Assembly (NCBI RefSeq): GCF_003148685.1
Contig: NZ_QGGR01000035.1
Location: 38,625 to 102,624 of the forward strand
Direction of reading: 5' to 3'
Length of the DNA: 64,000 nt
Source of the DNA: Actinoplanes xinjiangensis
GTDB lineage: Bacteria; Actinomycetota; Actinomycetes; Mycobacteriales; Micromonosporaceae
How positions within the stretch are numbered: position 1 is the stretch's first letter; every line of letters begins with the position of its first letter. The translations under genes and the position numbers were made by a program. A model generated the notes under the pieces. It had not been told where the DNA came from. It made no database searches and worked only from the letters and a program-made list of their open reading frames with translations. Of the stretch, positions 23,852-32,211 are shown in pieces.

Positions 23852-24583
23852 TCACGCGTACGGCTGTTTCGGCTCGTCGATCTCCTGCCACGTGCGCACC
23901 TCCAGGTAGGCGAGCCGCGCCTGGTTGACCGGGTCGGTGCCGACCTCGGGGCTGTAGACGCCGACCACGTCGACCCAGGCGTCCGGTGGTGCGTCGATCG
24001 GGGCGCCGGTCAGGCCGACCTTGATCGGGCGGCCGTCGGCGGCGCAGCAGGCCAGCACCATCCGGGCCAGCATGGGCCTGCCGTCCGGGCCGGGGGTGAT
24101 GAACCCGGTCAGTTTCACGGTGCGGCCGGCCAGGCTCCGGCCGCCGTCGAAGACCGCCCGGCCCGCGTAGTCGAGCAGGCCGACCTCGACCGGATCGCCG
24201 GCCGGCAACGGCGGGTAGTCGGAGGCCTCGGCGGGACCGACGCTGCCGGACTGGCCGGCCGCGAACGAGCCCAGCGCCGGCGGTGAGAGCAGGAGCAGAG
24301 CCATCACCGGGGCCAGGAGCAGCCAGCCGACCCGCGGTTCGTGGCCGCCGTGCCCGTGACCGTCGTCGTGCCCCGGCTCGTGGTGGGCGCTGCGGGTGCG
24401 GCGGGCGGCGCGGAGGTCGTACCAGATGGTCATGATCGCGGCGGCGACCAGCAGGAGGCCGGCGCCGAGCAGGAAGGGCCGGAGGCCCTCTTTGACGTAC
24501 CGCAGGAACGTGTCGGTGAGGGTGGACTTGATGATCGCGCCGCCGAACAGCAGCATGACGACCGCCTGGGTGATCCGGCTCAC
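23852..24583 (-). CDS. TIGR03943 (YcgQ-like) membrane protein
   Basis: 243 residues. Two N-terminal membrane helices (MLLFGGAIIKS and LLGAGLLLVAAAIMTIWY) are followed by a His-rich loop (HHEPGHDDGHGHGGHE), a third helix (WLLLAPVMALLLLSPPAL) and an extracytoplasmic domain containing LTGFITPGPDGRPMLARMVLACCAADGRPIKVGL. The Cys-Cys pair is a family hallmark. Always paired with a YcgR-like permease, as here (ATGA overlap). The His-rich loop hints at metal binding; the transported species is unknown. Confidence 0.87.
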   Translation of the reverse strand: MSRITQAVVMLLFGGAIIKSTLTDTFLRYVKEGLRPFLLGAGLLLVAAAIMTIWYDLRAARRTRSAHHEPGHDDGHGHGGHEPRVGWLLLAPVMALLLLSPPALGSFAAGQSGSVGPAEASDYPPLPAGDPVEVGLLDYAGRAVFDGGRSLAGRTVKLTGFITPGPDGRPMLARMVLACCAADGRPIKVGLTGAPIDAPPDAWVDVVGVYSPEVGTDPVNQARLAYLEVRTWQEIDEPKQPYA

Positions 24584-25587
24584 AGCAGCACCGTCCCGAA
24601 GGCGGTGCCGACCACGACGGCCGCGACGAAGGTGGTGGGCGCGAACCGCACCATGAACCGGCGCCCGAAGACACCGGTCTGCATCGAGATCAGTTTCAGA
24701 TCGACCATCGGGCCGACGACCAGGAAGACCAGGCGCGACGTCAGCGAGAACTGGGTCAGCGAGGCGGCGACGAACGCGTCCGCCTCACTGCAGATCGACA
24801 GCAGTACGGCCAGAGTCGCCAGCACCAGGATCGAGATGATCGGGTCGTCGGCGAGTTTCTGCAGCCAGGCCGCCGGGACGACGACGTTGATGGTGGCCGC
24901 GGCGGCCGCGCCGAGGACCAGGAACCCGCCCGCGTGCATGACGTCGTGCCGGCAGGCCGCCCAGAACGCCCGCGCCTTCGAGGTGTCGTCGAGATCGGGC
25001 CGGTGCGGCAGCCTGATCCACTCGGACCGGCCCAGGCGCAGCCACAACCAGCCCATCGTCACGGCGACGACCAGGCTGGCCAGGCCGCGGGCGACCGCCA
25101 TCTCCGGCTGACCGGGGAACGCGATCACGGTGGCGGTCAGCACGATCGGGTTGATCGCCGGCGCGGCCAGCAGGAAGGCGAGGGCAGCGGCCGGGGTGAC
25201 GCCGCGGCGGATCAGGGAGCCGGCGATCGGGACACTGCCGCACTCGCAGCCGGGCAGGATGACACCCGCCATGCCCGCGGCGGGCACGGCCAGCGCGGGA
25301 TGGTTCGGCAGGGCCCGGGCCCAGAAGCTCCGTGGGACGAACACCGCGATCACCGCCGACAGCACCACGCCGAACACTAGGAACGGCACGGCCTGCACCA
25401 TCACCGAGACGAACACCGTCGTCCAGGTCTGAAGCCCCGGGCCGGACAGCCACCCGGCCAGCCGGTTGCGCACCAGCAGCAGAAGCACCAGCACCACGGC
25501 CAGCCACTCCAGCGACCCTATCCGCCACGAATCCGGCTCGGGCGTCGGCGCGACCGGCTCGGCTGTCGCACTCTCGGAGGTAATCAC
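24580..25587 (-). CDS. YcgR/ArsP-like permease
   Basis: 335 residues from GTG 25587. About eight hydrophobic helices; the hallmark motif PGCECGSVPIAGSLIRRGVTPAAALAFLLAAPAINPIV (ends quoted: PGCECGSVPI, LAAPAINPIV) places it in the DUF318/ArsP_1 permease family. Members are implicated in export of small or organic solutes. It is the upstream partner of the TIGR03943 gene with a 4-bp overlap, so the two probably form one membrane complex. Confidence 0.87.
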   Translation of the reverse strand: MITSESATAEPVAPTPEPDSWRIGSLEWLAVVLVLLLLVRNRLAGWLSGPGLQTWTTVFVSVMVQAVPFLVFGVVLSAVIAVFVPRSFWARALPNHPALAVPAAGMAGVILPGCECGSVPIAGSLIRRGVTPAAALAFLLAAPAINPIVLTATVIAFPGQPEMAVARGLASLVVAVTMGWLWLRLGRSEWIRLPHRPDLDDTSKARAFWAACRHDVMHAGGFLVLGAAAAATINVVVPAAWLQKLADDPIISILVLATLAVLLSICSEADAFVAASLTQFSLTSRLVFLVVGPMVDLKLISMQTGVFGRRFMVRFAPTTFVAAVVVGTAFGTVLL

Positions 25588-25737
25588 AGGCTGCTCCCCT
25601 CGGCCAGCGTCACAACCTACCGGGTCGGGTGCCCGACCTGCTCATTCCCGGGGTCCGATCCCGGCGTCCGGGTCCGCGTCCGCGGTCGGGTCCGGGGAAA
25701 TTCTCAGGTCGCCGCCGGGCCGTCGATTAGAAGCCGT

Positions 25738-27341
25738 ATGGCCGACAAGCAGATGATCCGACCCGACGACCGCGATGCCGTACTCGCCGCGCTGGTGGCG
25801 AAGTACCCGGACGCCTTCATCGCGGCCATCGGGCCAACGGGCTGTTCGTCCCGATGCCCCGGGAGGTCGCCGACCTCGGACTGCGACCGATCGACGGGGC
25901 GTCCTCGATGCTCGGCCTGATCATCACCGACGATCACCGGCTGGTCATCGAGACCTGGTCCGAGGCCGTCACCGACGGGGCGGCGAGCTGCACGGTCCAC
26001 CTGACGGCCGCACCGGACAGTCCGGCACGGATGCACTTCGTCGACGCCACCCACCGGTTCGGTGTCCACCTCGGCGTCATCACCGGATCGGGTCTCGAGG
26101 CGGACCTCACCCTGCACCCGGAACTCGTCCGGCCCCGCATGGTCACCATGGTCAAGAACCCGACGTCGGTGGTCACCGAGGTCGGCCCGGAGATCCTGCC
26201 ACTGCTCGGCTGGGATCCCGCCGAACTCGTCGGGCAGCGCACCCTGGAACTCGTCCACCCCGACGACCAGCAGCGGGCCATCGCCGGGTGGATGGACATG
26301 CTCGGTACCCCGAACGGCTCGGCCCGGCGGGTACGGCTCCGGCACCTGCACCGCGACGGGCACACCGTCTGGTTCGAGGTGACCAACCACAACCACCTCG
26401 CCGACCCGCACGACCCGCGGGTGGTCGCCGAGATGCTGGACATCTCCGACGAGATGGCGGCGCAGGAGGCGGTCCGGGCCGCCGAACAGCTGATGCGCCG
26501 GCTCACCGAGACGATCCCCCTGGCCATCCTCCAGGTCGGTCACGACGGCCGGATCACCTTCCTCAACGAACGTGCCGCCCGGCAGGTGAAGGCCCAGATC
26601 GGCGGCGACCTCACCGAGGCTCTGCTCGACCTGACCGAACCGGTCGACCGCCCCCGGGTCGGCGAGGCGCTCGCCGGAGTGCTGACCGGCACGGACACCG
26701 ACGTCGAGTACGGCCACCGCGAACCCGGCGCGGGCACCCGCCGGATCCGGGCGAACCTGCGCGCCCTCACCGACGGCACCGGCGCCGTGACCGGCGCGAT
26801 CATCTGCCTCGCCGACGTCACCGAGGAGGTGCTGCTGCGCGAGCGACTGTGGCGCCAGGCCACCTTCGACGCCCTGACCGGCTGCCACAACCGGGCCGCG
26901 ACGATGGCCGCCCTGGACGACGCGCTCGGCTCCGCCGACCGGCACGCCGGCACCGCGGTGATCTTCCTCGACCTCAATTCCTTCAAACCGGTCAACGACC
27001 GGTACGGCCACGCCGCCGGCGACCTGCTGCTGAGCCAGGTGGCCACCAGCCTGCGCGGCGCGGTACCGGCCGCGGGCATCGTGGGCCGGGTCGGCGGCGA
27101 CGAGTTCGTGGCCGTGTGCCGCGACGTGACCAGCCGTGAGCACGCCGACCGGATCGGGGCCGACCTGCTCGCGGCACTGAGCACGGCCCGGGTCCGGGTC
27201 GCCGGCACCACCCTGGTCCCGCACGCCAGCCTGGGTGTCGCCTGGTCGGCGTACGGCGAGGGCAACCCGGACGAGTTGATGGCCCAGGCCGACGCCGCCA
27301 TGTACGCGGTGAAACGGTCCGTCTTCGCCGCCGTCCGGTAG
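25738..27341 (+). pseudogene. PAS-GGDEF diguanylate cyclase gene, frameshifted near the 5' end
   Basis: Two frames join into one protein. The first, from ATG 25738, reads MADKQMIRPDDRDAVLAALV...FIAAIG; at 25831-25833 (GGG) the continuation ANGLFVPMPREVADLGLRP is found in another frame. One missing G in this run restores a single ~535-residue protein. The rest contains two PAS-like regions (about 26130-26440 and 26480-26820) and a GGDEF domain with intact RVGGDEFVAVCRD and FLDLNSFKPVNDRYGHAAGD. There is no RxxD inhibitory site five residues before the GGDEF motif. Either a real frameshift or an assembly error; if translated from a later start (25854), an active cyclase lacking the first ~38 residues could still be made. 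Confidence 0.8.
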
Positions 27342-27345
27342 CCGG

Positions 27346-29418
27346 TCAGGGTTCCCGCGTTCCGGCCGACAGGAACGCGTTGTAGCGGGCGAGGTCGTCC
27401 TCCTCGCCCGCCGCCTCGGCCCGGTCGGCCGCCCGGTCCAGGCGGGCCTGCTCCCGCTCGTCGCTGCGGATCCACTGCCGGACCAGGATCAGCACCACCA
27501 CGGCCGCCGGGATCTCCCCGAACGCCCAGGCCAGCCCGGCGCCGAGCCGCTGGTCGGCGAGCAGCGTGCCGGCCCAGGCCGGATAGACCCCGGTGTACCA
27601 GTCCAGGCCGATCACCGTGTTCGACTGGAGCAGCACGAACCCGAAGAAGGCGTGCGCCACCATCGCCAGGAAGTGGATCAGCGTGAGCAGGGCCGGATGC
27701 GCCCGGCGGCGCCCCGGATCGACGCCGATCAGCACCCAGAACAGCAGGTAACCGGCGAGCACGAAGTGGGCGATCATCGCCAGGTGCCCGAGGTGGTAGC
27801 GCATCAGTGTGCCCAGCAGCCCACCGAAGTAGAGGCCGTACAGGCTGCCCACGTAGATGCCGAGAGCGACCAGCGGGTGGCTGAACAGGCGCGCGGCCCG
27901 GCTGTGCACCACGGCGAGCAGCCACTCCCGCGCGCCACGGACCCGCGGGTCGGCCGGGCGGCGCAACGTGCGCAGCGCCAGCGTCACCGGGGCGCCGCCG
28001 ACCAGCAGGATCGGCACCACCATCGACAACACCATGTGCTGCACCATGTGGACGCTGAACAGCACGTAGGCGTACCGGGCCACCCCGAGGCCGGTGATCG
28101 CCGCGAACAGCAGCATCCCGGCGGTCCAGGAGACGGTCCGGGCGAGTGGCCACCGATGCCCGGCCCGGCGCATCCGCATCACCCCGGCCAGGTACGCGCC
28201 GATCCCGGCGACGGCAACGGCCAGCAGGAACAGATCCGGCAACGGGTCACCCAGCAACCGGCCGGCGGTGATCGGCTCCGGCGCCGCGAAACCCAGCACC
28301 TCGATCAACGGGTCCGGTCCGGCCGGGTCCTCCGCCAGTGGAGTCGGCGTCCGCGACAGGCCGGCGGCCAGGCCCATCGCCGCGCCCATCACGACCAGTT
28401 CGCCGGCCACCAGGCGCAGGAACGCACGCGGGCGGCCGGCTGCCAGCGCCGGCAGACCGTGCTTGCGGTGGGCGGCACCGGCCAGACCGACGAGGATCAG
28501 GAGCAGGACCTTCAGCAGTACGAGTACGCCGTACCGCGATCCGGTGAGCATCGTGACCGAGCCGAGGCGCACCGCGGCGTTCACGGCCCCGCTGATCGCG
28601 GTGACGGCGAAGCAGCCGAGAGCGAGCCGGCTGTACCGGGCGGCGGTCGCCGGGAACGCCCTGACCCGCCGGACCGCGAACAGCCCCGCCACGCCGCCCA
28701 CCCACAGCGCCGCGGCGGCCACGTGCAGCGCGAGACTGGAGACCGCGACCTGATGGTTACCGGCCCCGGCGGCGTGCCCGGTGAACGCCGGCGGCACCAC
28801 GGCCACGACCGCGATCAGCGCCGTCCCGGCCGCGAGCCCCCGGGACACCCCGGCCCGGGTCAGCACGGCCACCACCAGCGCCAGTCCCGCCTGGACCAGC
28901 AGCGCCTGGCCCTGCGAGATCGACAGCGCGAACCCGCCGATCACGGTGCCGCCCAGCTCGGTGACCGGCAGACCCAGCACGTCGGAGACGGTGAGCAGGA
29001 TCAGCCCGGCCGCGCTCGCCGCCCACCCCAGCGCGAGCCAGGTACCCGCCCGCAGCAGCCGCCACCCGTGCGCCGACACGCTCGGCCCGTCGCCGGGCAG
29101 CAGGAACGCCGCGGTCACCGACACACCCACCACCAGCACACCGAACACGTCGGTGAGCAGCTTGACGACCGGCAGCCCCCACCAGGTGAGCGGCCCCGGA
29201 CTGGGGATTCCGGGCAGGACGGTCTGGTCCACCCCGCCCCCGAAGATCAGCGCAGCCACCAACGCCACCACCGCGACCGGCACCACCGGTCCCACCCACC
29301 GCACGACAGACGTCCCCTCACCCGCGACAACGGCAGAATGGTCGTCCGGCGCACCGTAGAAGTTCCCACCGGAATCCCGGGTCACATCCGGCTCCGGTCC
29401 ACGACCGTCGTCATCCAC
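27346..29418 (-). CDS. CopD-CtaG fusion membrane protein
   Basis: 690 residues from GTG 29418. The N-terminal half is a CopD-like copper-resistance domain (SSLALHVAAAALWVGGVAGLFAV, FAVTAISGAVNAAVRLG, LLLILVGLAGAAHRKHGLPA). The C-terminal half is the CtaG/caa3 oxidase assembly type (YVLFSVHMVQHMVLSMVVPILL, YHLGHLAMIAHFVLAGYLLFWVLIGVDP, HFLAMVAHAFFGFVLLQSNTVIGLDWY). His/Met clusters such as VHMVQHM are likely copper ligands. Such fusions are typical in actinobacteria and probably deliver copper across the membrane. Its stop lies 4 bp from the stop of the convergent GGDEF gene. Confidence 0.93.
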   Translation of the reverse strand: MDDDGRGPEPDVTRDSGGNFYGAPDDHSAVVAGEGTSVVRWVGPVVPVAVVALVAALIFGGGVDQTVLPGIPSPGPLTWWGLPVVKLLTDVFGVLVVGVSVTAAFLLPGDGPSVSAHGWRLLRAGTWLALGWAASAAGLILLTVSDVLGLPVTELGGTVIGGFALSISQGQALLVQAGLALVVAVLTRAGVSRGLAAGTALIAVVAVVPPAFTGHAAGAGNHQVAVSSLALHVAAAALWVGGVAGLFAVRRVRAFPATAARYSRLALGCFAVTAISGAVNAAVRLGSVTMLTGSRYGVLVLLKVLLLILVGLAGAAHRKHGLPALAAGRPRAFLRLVAGELVVMGAAMGLAAGLSRTPTPLAEDPAGPDPLIEVLGFAAPEPITAGRLLGDPLPDLFLLAVAVAGIGAYLAGVMRMRRAGHRWPLARTVSWTAGMLLFAAITGLGVARYAYVLFSVHMVQHMVLSMVVPILLVGGAPVTLALRTLRRPADPRVRGAREWLLAVVHSRAARLFSHPLVALGIYVGSLYGLYFGGLLGTLMRYHLGHLAMIAHFVLAGYLLFWVLIGVDPGRRRAHPALLTLIHFLAMVAHAFFGFVLLQSNTVIGLDWYTGVYPAWAGTLLADQRLGAGLAWAFGEIPAAVVVLILVRQWIRSDEREQARLDRAADRAEAAGEEDDLARYNAFLSAGTREP

Positions 29419-29470
29419 AGCTTCGGGCCGGAGAGGAATGCCGGCGCCGGCTCTCGGGGGTGAGACGGTG

Positions 29471-29613
29471 GGCGGCCGGCGGGCGAGCCGGTCACGGTCG
29501 GCGGCCAGCGGGTGAGCCGGTCACGGTGGGGAGCCGGCGGGCGGCCGGCGGGTGAGCCGGTCACGCTGGGAAACGGCGGGCGGCCGGCGGGTGAGCCGGT
29601 CACGGTGGGGAGG
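29471..29613. repeat. Four GAGCCGGTCACG repeat units
   Basis: The core GGCGGGTGAGCCGGTCACG recurs at about 29485, 29514, 29554 and 29593 (spacing 29, 40 and 39 bp). The last two ~39-bp units are nearly identical. It lies between the divergent CopD-CtaG and amine oxidase genes and would put variable spacing in their shared promoter region. Confidence 0.75.
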
Positions 29614-29693
29614 AAAATCGGTGGCGTGCCGCGGTGGGCGGGCGTCACCATGCGCGAGTTGATCAGGGGTATGGACGACAGGCGGGTGGCGGA

Positions 29694-31097
29694 ATGGGCC
29701 GGCTGACCGGATTCGCGGTCTCGCACTGGGGTGCGGATCCGTGGGCGCGCGGCTCGTGGAGCCTGATCGGCCGGGACGGCTCCCCGGCGGACCGGGCCGC
29801 ACTGGGTGCGCCGGTGGGTGACCGGCTGAGGATCGCGGGCGAGGCCACCCACCCGAGCCGGGCCGGGATGACGCACGGGGCATACGAGCAGGGGGTTCTC
29901 GCCGCGACATGGGCGATCGGGCGGGGACATGCCCGCGTCGCGGTGGTCGGTGCCGGGATGGCGGGGCTCGCCGCCGCCCGCACGTTGACCGCCCACGGTG
30001 TGGACGTGGTGATCTGGGAGGCCCGGGAACGGATCGGCGGGCGCACCGCACCTGCCGACGTCGACGGTGCCGGATTCGACCTGGGCGCCAACTGGCTACA
30101 ACAGTACGACGACAACCTCCTGGCCCGCCTCGCCGAGGACCTGGGGCTGCGCACCGTCCCGACCGACTTCGGCGACCCGCTGATCCTCGACGGCCCGCGG
30201 GCCCCGGCACCTGCCCGGGCCCCCTCCCCCACGGCCGCGACGGTTACCGGCGGCACCGTGGTCGCGGACGCGCGTCGGGAGACGGACGTCGAGGCCGGAT
30301 TCCCGGCGGCGGAGGCCCTCGCGGCCGGATTCCCGGAAACGGACGACATCGCGGACCGGTTCGCGGCGGCGGAGGCCGTCGAGGTCGAGTTGCGGGCCCG
30401 GCTGGAGGCCGCGCCGGTCGGTGCGTCGGTGGCCGACGTTCTGGAGGAGTGGCTGCGTGCTCCCGGAGCATGGGATGTGGAGGCGGTTCGCCGGTTCGTG
30501 GACGCGGAGATCGTCATGGACTCCGGGGCGCCGCTGTCGTGGCTGAGCGCCCGCCACGGGTTCGAACCCGGCGTCGGCGAGGGTGATCGGTGGATCGCCG
30601 GTGGCTACCGGCTGCTGACCGATCATCTGGCCGAGGGCCTGGACATCCGGCTGCGGCACCCGGTGGACCGGATCGTGGTCGACGCGGGCGGGGTGACGCT
30701 GGTCGGTGACGGCGGTGCGCTGCGGGTGGACGCCGTGATCGTCACGGTTCCGCTGGGGGTGCTGGCGGCCGGCGGCATCGTGTTCGAGCCTCCGCTGCCC
30801 GGGCCGCACCGCACCGCGCTGTCCCGGCTGGGCATGGGGCGGGTGGAGAAGGTGGTGCTCCGCTTCGGCGAGCGGTTCTGGCCGGTGCATCCGGCGGGTT
30901 ACTACCGGGTGCACGGCACCGCCGACCACTGCATCAGCGAATGGCTCGACGCCACCGCCGCCGACGGTCTCCCCACGCTGGTCGGGCTCTTCGCCGGCCC
31001 CTGGCTCGACGCACTGTGGACCGGCACCGACGAGCAGATCGCCGCCCGAACGGCGGCCGTCTTCACCGCGGCCGCCGGCCGGCCGGACGAGGACTGA
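29694..31097 (+). CDS. FAD-dependent amine oxidase-like protein, circularly permuted
   Basis: 467 residues from ATG 29694. The N-terminus (residues ~6-75: VSHWGADPWARGSWSLIG, LRIAGEATHPSRAGMTHGAY) is what normally forms the C-terminal end of flavin monoamine/polyamine oxidases. Only then comes the FAD-binding Rossmann motif (VAVVGAGMAGLAAARTL, GAGMAG at 87-92), WEARERIGGRT, DLGANWLQ, VIVTVPLGVLAAGGIVFEP, and the substrate domain ending at LVGLFAGPWLDALW...FTAAAGR. Together the two parts make one complete enzyme in rotated order without overlap. A hairpin follows the stop. The substrate is unknown. Confidence 0.85.
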   Translation: MGRLTGFAVSHWGADPWARGSWSLIGRDGSPADRAALGAPVGDRLRIAGEATHPSRAGMTHGAYEQGVLAATWAIGRGHARVAVVGAGMAGLAAARTLTAHGVDVVIWEARERIGGRTAPADVDGAGFDLGANWLQQYDDNLLARLAEDLGLRTVPTDFGDPLILDGPRAPAPARAPSPTAATVTGGTVVADARRETDVEAGFPAAEALAAGFPETDDIADRFAAAEAVEVELRARLEAAPVGASVADVLEEWLRAPGAWDVEAVRRFVDAEIVMDSGAPLSWLSARHGFEPGVGEGDRWIAGGYRLLTDHLAEGLDIRLRHPVDRIVVDAGGVTLVGDGGALRVDAVIVTVPLGVLAAGGIVFEPPLPGPHRTALSRLGMGRVEKVVLRFGERFWPVHPAGYYRVHGTADHCISEWLDATAADGLPTLVGLFAGPWLDALWTGTDEQIAARTAAVFTAAAGRPDED

Positions 31098-31099
31098 GC

Positions 31100-31125
31100 G
31101 GCCGCCGCCGGAGAGGGCGGCGGCC
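31100..31125. terminator. Bidirectional hairpin between convergent genes
   Basis: GGCCGCCGCC (31100-31109) pairs perfectly with GGCGGCGGCC (31116-31125) around a 6-nt loop, directly after the amine oxidase stop and 34 bp from the stop of the convergent lipoprotein gene. Confidence 0.6.
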
Positions 31126-31139
31126 GTCGGAATCAGCCC

Positions 31140-31173
31140 GGTCAGGGCAGCAGCTTGGTCAGGGCAGCAGCTT
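31140..31173. repeat. 17-bp tandem duplication at the end of the lipoprotein gene
   Basis: GGTCAGGGCAGCAGCTT occurs twice in a row, covering the last codons and stop of the substrate-binding protein gene (TKLLP-stop on the minus strand). One copy lies beyond the stop, so the protein is not lengthened. Confidence 0.8.
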
Positions 31174-32109
31174 GGTCAGGTCGGGTTTCGCGGTGAGCAG
31201 GCCGTCGGTGACGGCCAGGCCGGCGAGGGCCTCGACGGAGGCGGTGTTGATGTCGGCGGGCCATTTCGGGAGCACCAGCGCGGCCCGCACCTCGGGCGTG
31301 ATCTTGGTGTAGCTCGCGAGGACGTTGCGGACCTCGTCGGGGTGGGCGTCGGCGTACGCCAGGGACTTCTTCATCGCCGTGGTGAAGCGGGCGACCAGGT
31401 CGGGGTCGCTGCCCAGCAGTTGCTGGGAGGTGAAGTACATGGCGACGGTCAGATCGGGGGCGGCGTCGACGTAGCTGGAGGCGATCCGGCGGGCACCCGC
31501 GGCCACGGCGGCCTGCTGGAACGGCTCGACCACGAAGATCGCGTCGACGCTGCCCGACTCCAGCGCCGGGACCTGGTCGGGGAAGGCGAGCTCGGTGAAC
31601 TTGACGGCGGCCGCGTCCCCGCCGTCCTTGCGGACCGACTCGCGCACGCTCGTCTCGACGATGTTCTTCAGGGTGTTCGCGGCGACCGTACGCCCGGCGA
31701 GGCCCTTGGCGCTCTTGATCGGGCTGTCGGCCTTGACGAAGAGACTGCCGAAGTCCTGGCCGTCGACGCCGGTGGAGTTGGTGCCGTTGGCGACGACCTT
31801 GACGGGCAGGTCCTTGGAGGCGCCGAGCAGCAGCGAGATGGTGTTGCTGAACCCGAACTGGTACTGCCCGTTGAGCACGGCCGGCACGATCGCGGCGCCA
31901 CCCTGCGCGGTGGTCAGGGTGAGGTCGATCCGCTGCTCGGTGAAGAAGCCCTTCTCCTTGCCGAGGTAGATCGGCGCGACGTCGACGATCGCGATCACCC
32001 CGGTGTTGACCTTGTCGACCTCGGTGCCGGACGGTTCCGGATCGGTGCCGCACCCGGCGGCCAGCAGCATCGCCGTGGTGAGGACCGCGAGCAGGGTTGA
32101 TCGTCGCAT
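31159..32109 (-). CDS. Substrate-binding lipoprotein (nitrate/sulfonate/taurine or NMT1 type)
   Basis: 316 residues from ATG 32109. A lipoprotein signal peptide ends in LLAAGC, giving a lipid-anchored extracytoplasmic protein. The fold is SsuA/TauA/NMT1-like: VDVAPIYLGKEKGFFTEQRIDL, GFSNTISLLLGASKDLPVKVV, LAGRTVAANTLKNI, ALESGSVDAIFVVEPF. It captures a small solute for an ABC importer, but no permease or ATPase gene is adjacent, so it is an orphan. An ATG at 32133 would add 8 residues but spoil the signal peptide. Divergent from a GGDEF gene. Confidence 0.9.
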   Translation of the reverse strand: MRRSTLLAVLTTAMLLAAGCGTDPEPSGTEVDKVNTGVIAIVDVAPIYLGKEKGFFTEQRIDLTLTTAQGGAAIVPAVLNGQYQFGFSNTISLLLGASKDLPVKVVANGTNSTGVDGQDFGSLFVKADSPIKSAKGLAGRTVAANTLKNIVETSVRESVRKDGGDAAAVKFTELAFPDQVPALESGSVDAIFVVEPFQQAAVAAGARRIASSYVDAAPDLTVAMYFTSQQLLGSDPDLVARFTTAMKKSLAYADAHPDEVRNVLASYTKITPEVRAALVLPKWPADINTASVEALAGLAVTDGLLTAKPDLTKLLP

Positions 32110-32211
32110 GGACACGGAACCTAGACGCGACATTCGCTTCCGTCAATTAGGTTCAGGTCGGCCGTACCCCTGCCGAAAGATCCGCCAAGGGCGAGGGGAG
32201 GTGGCGCGGGC

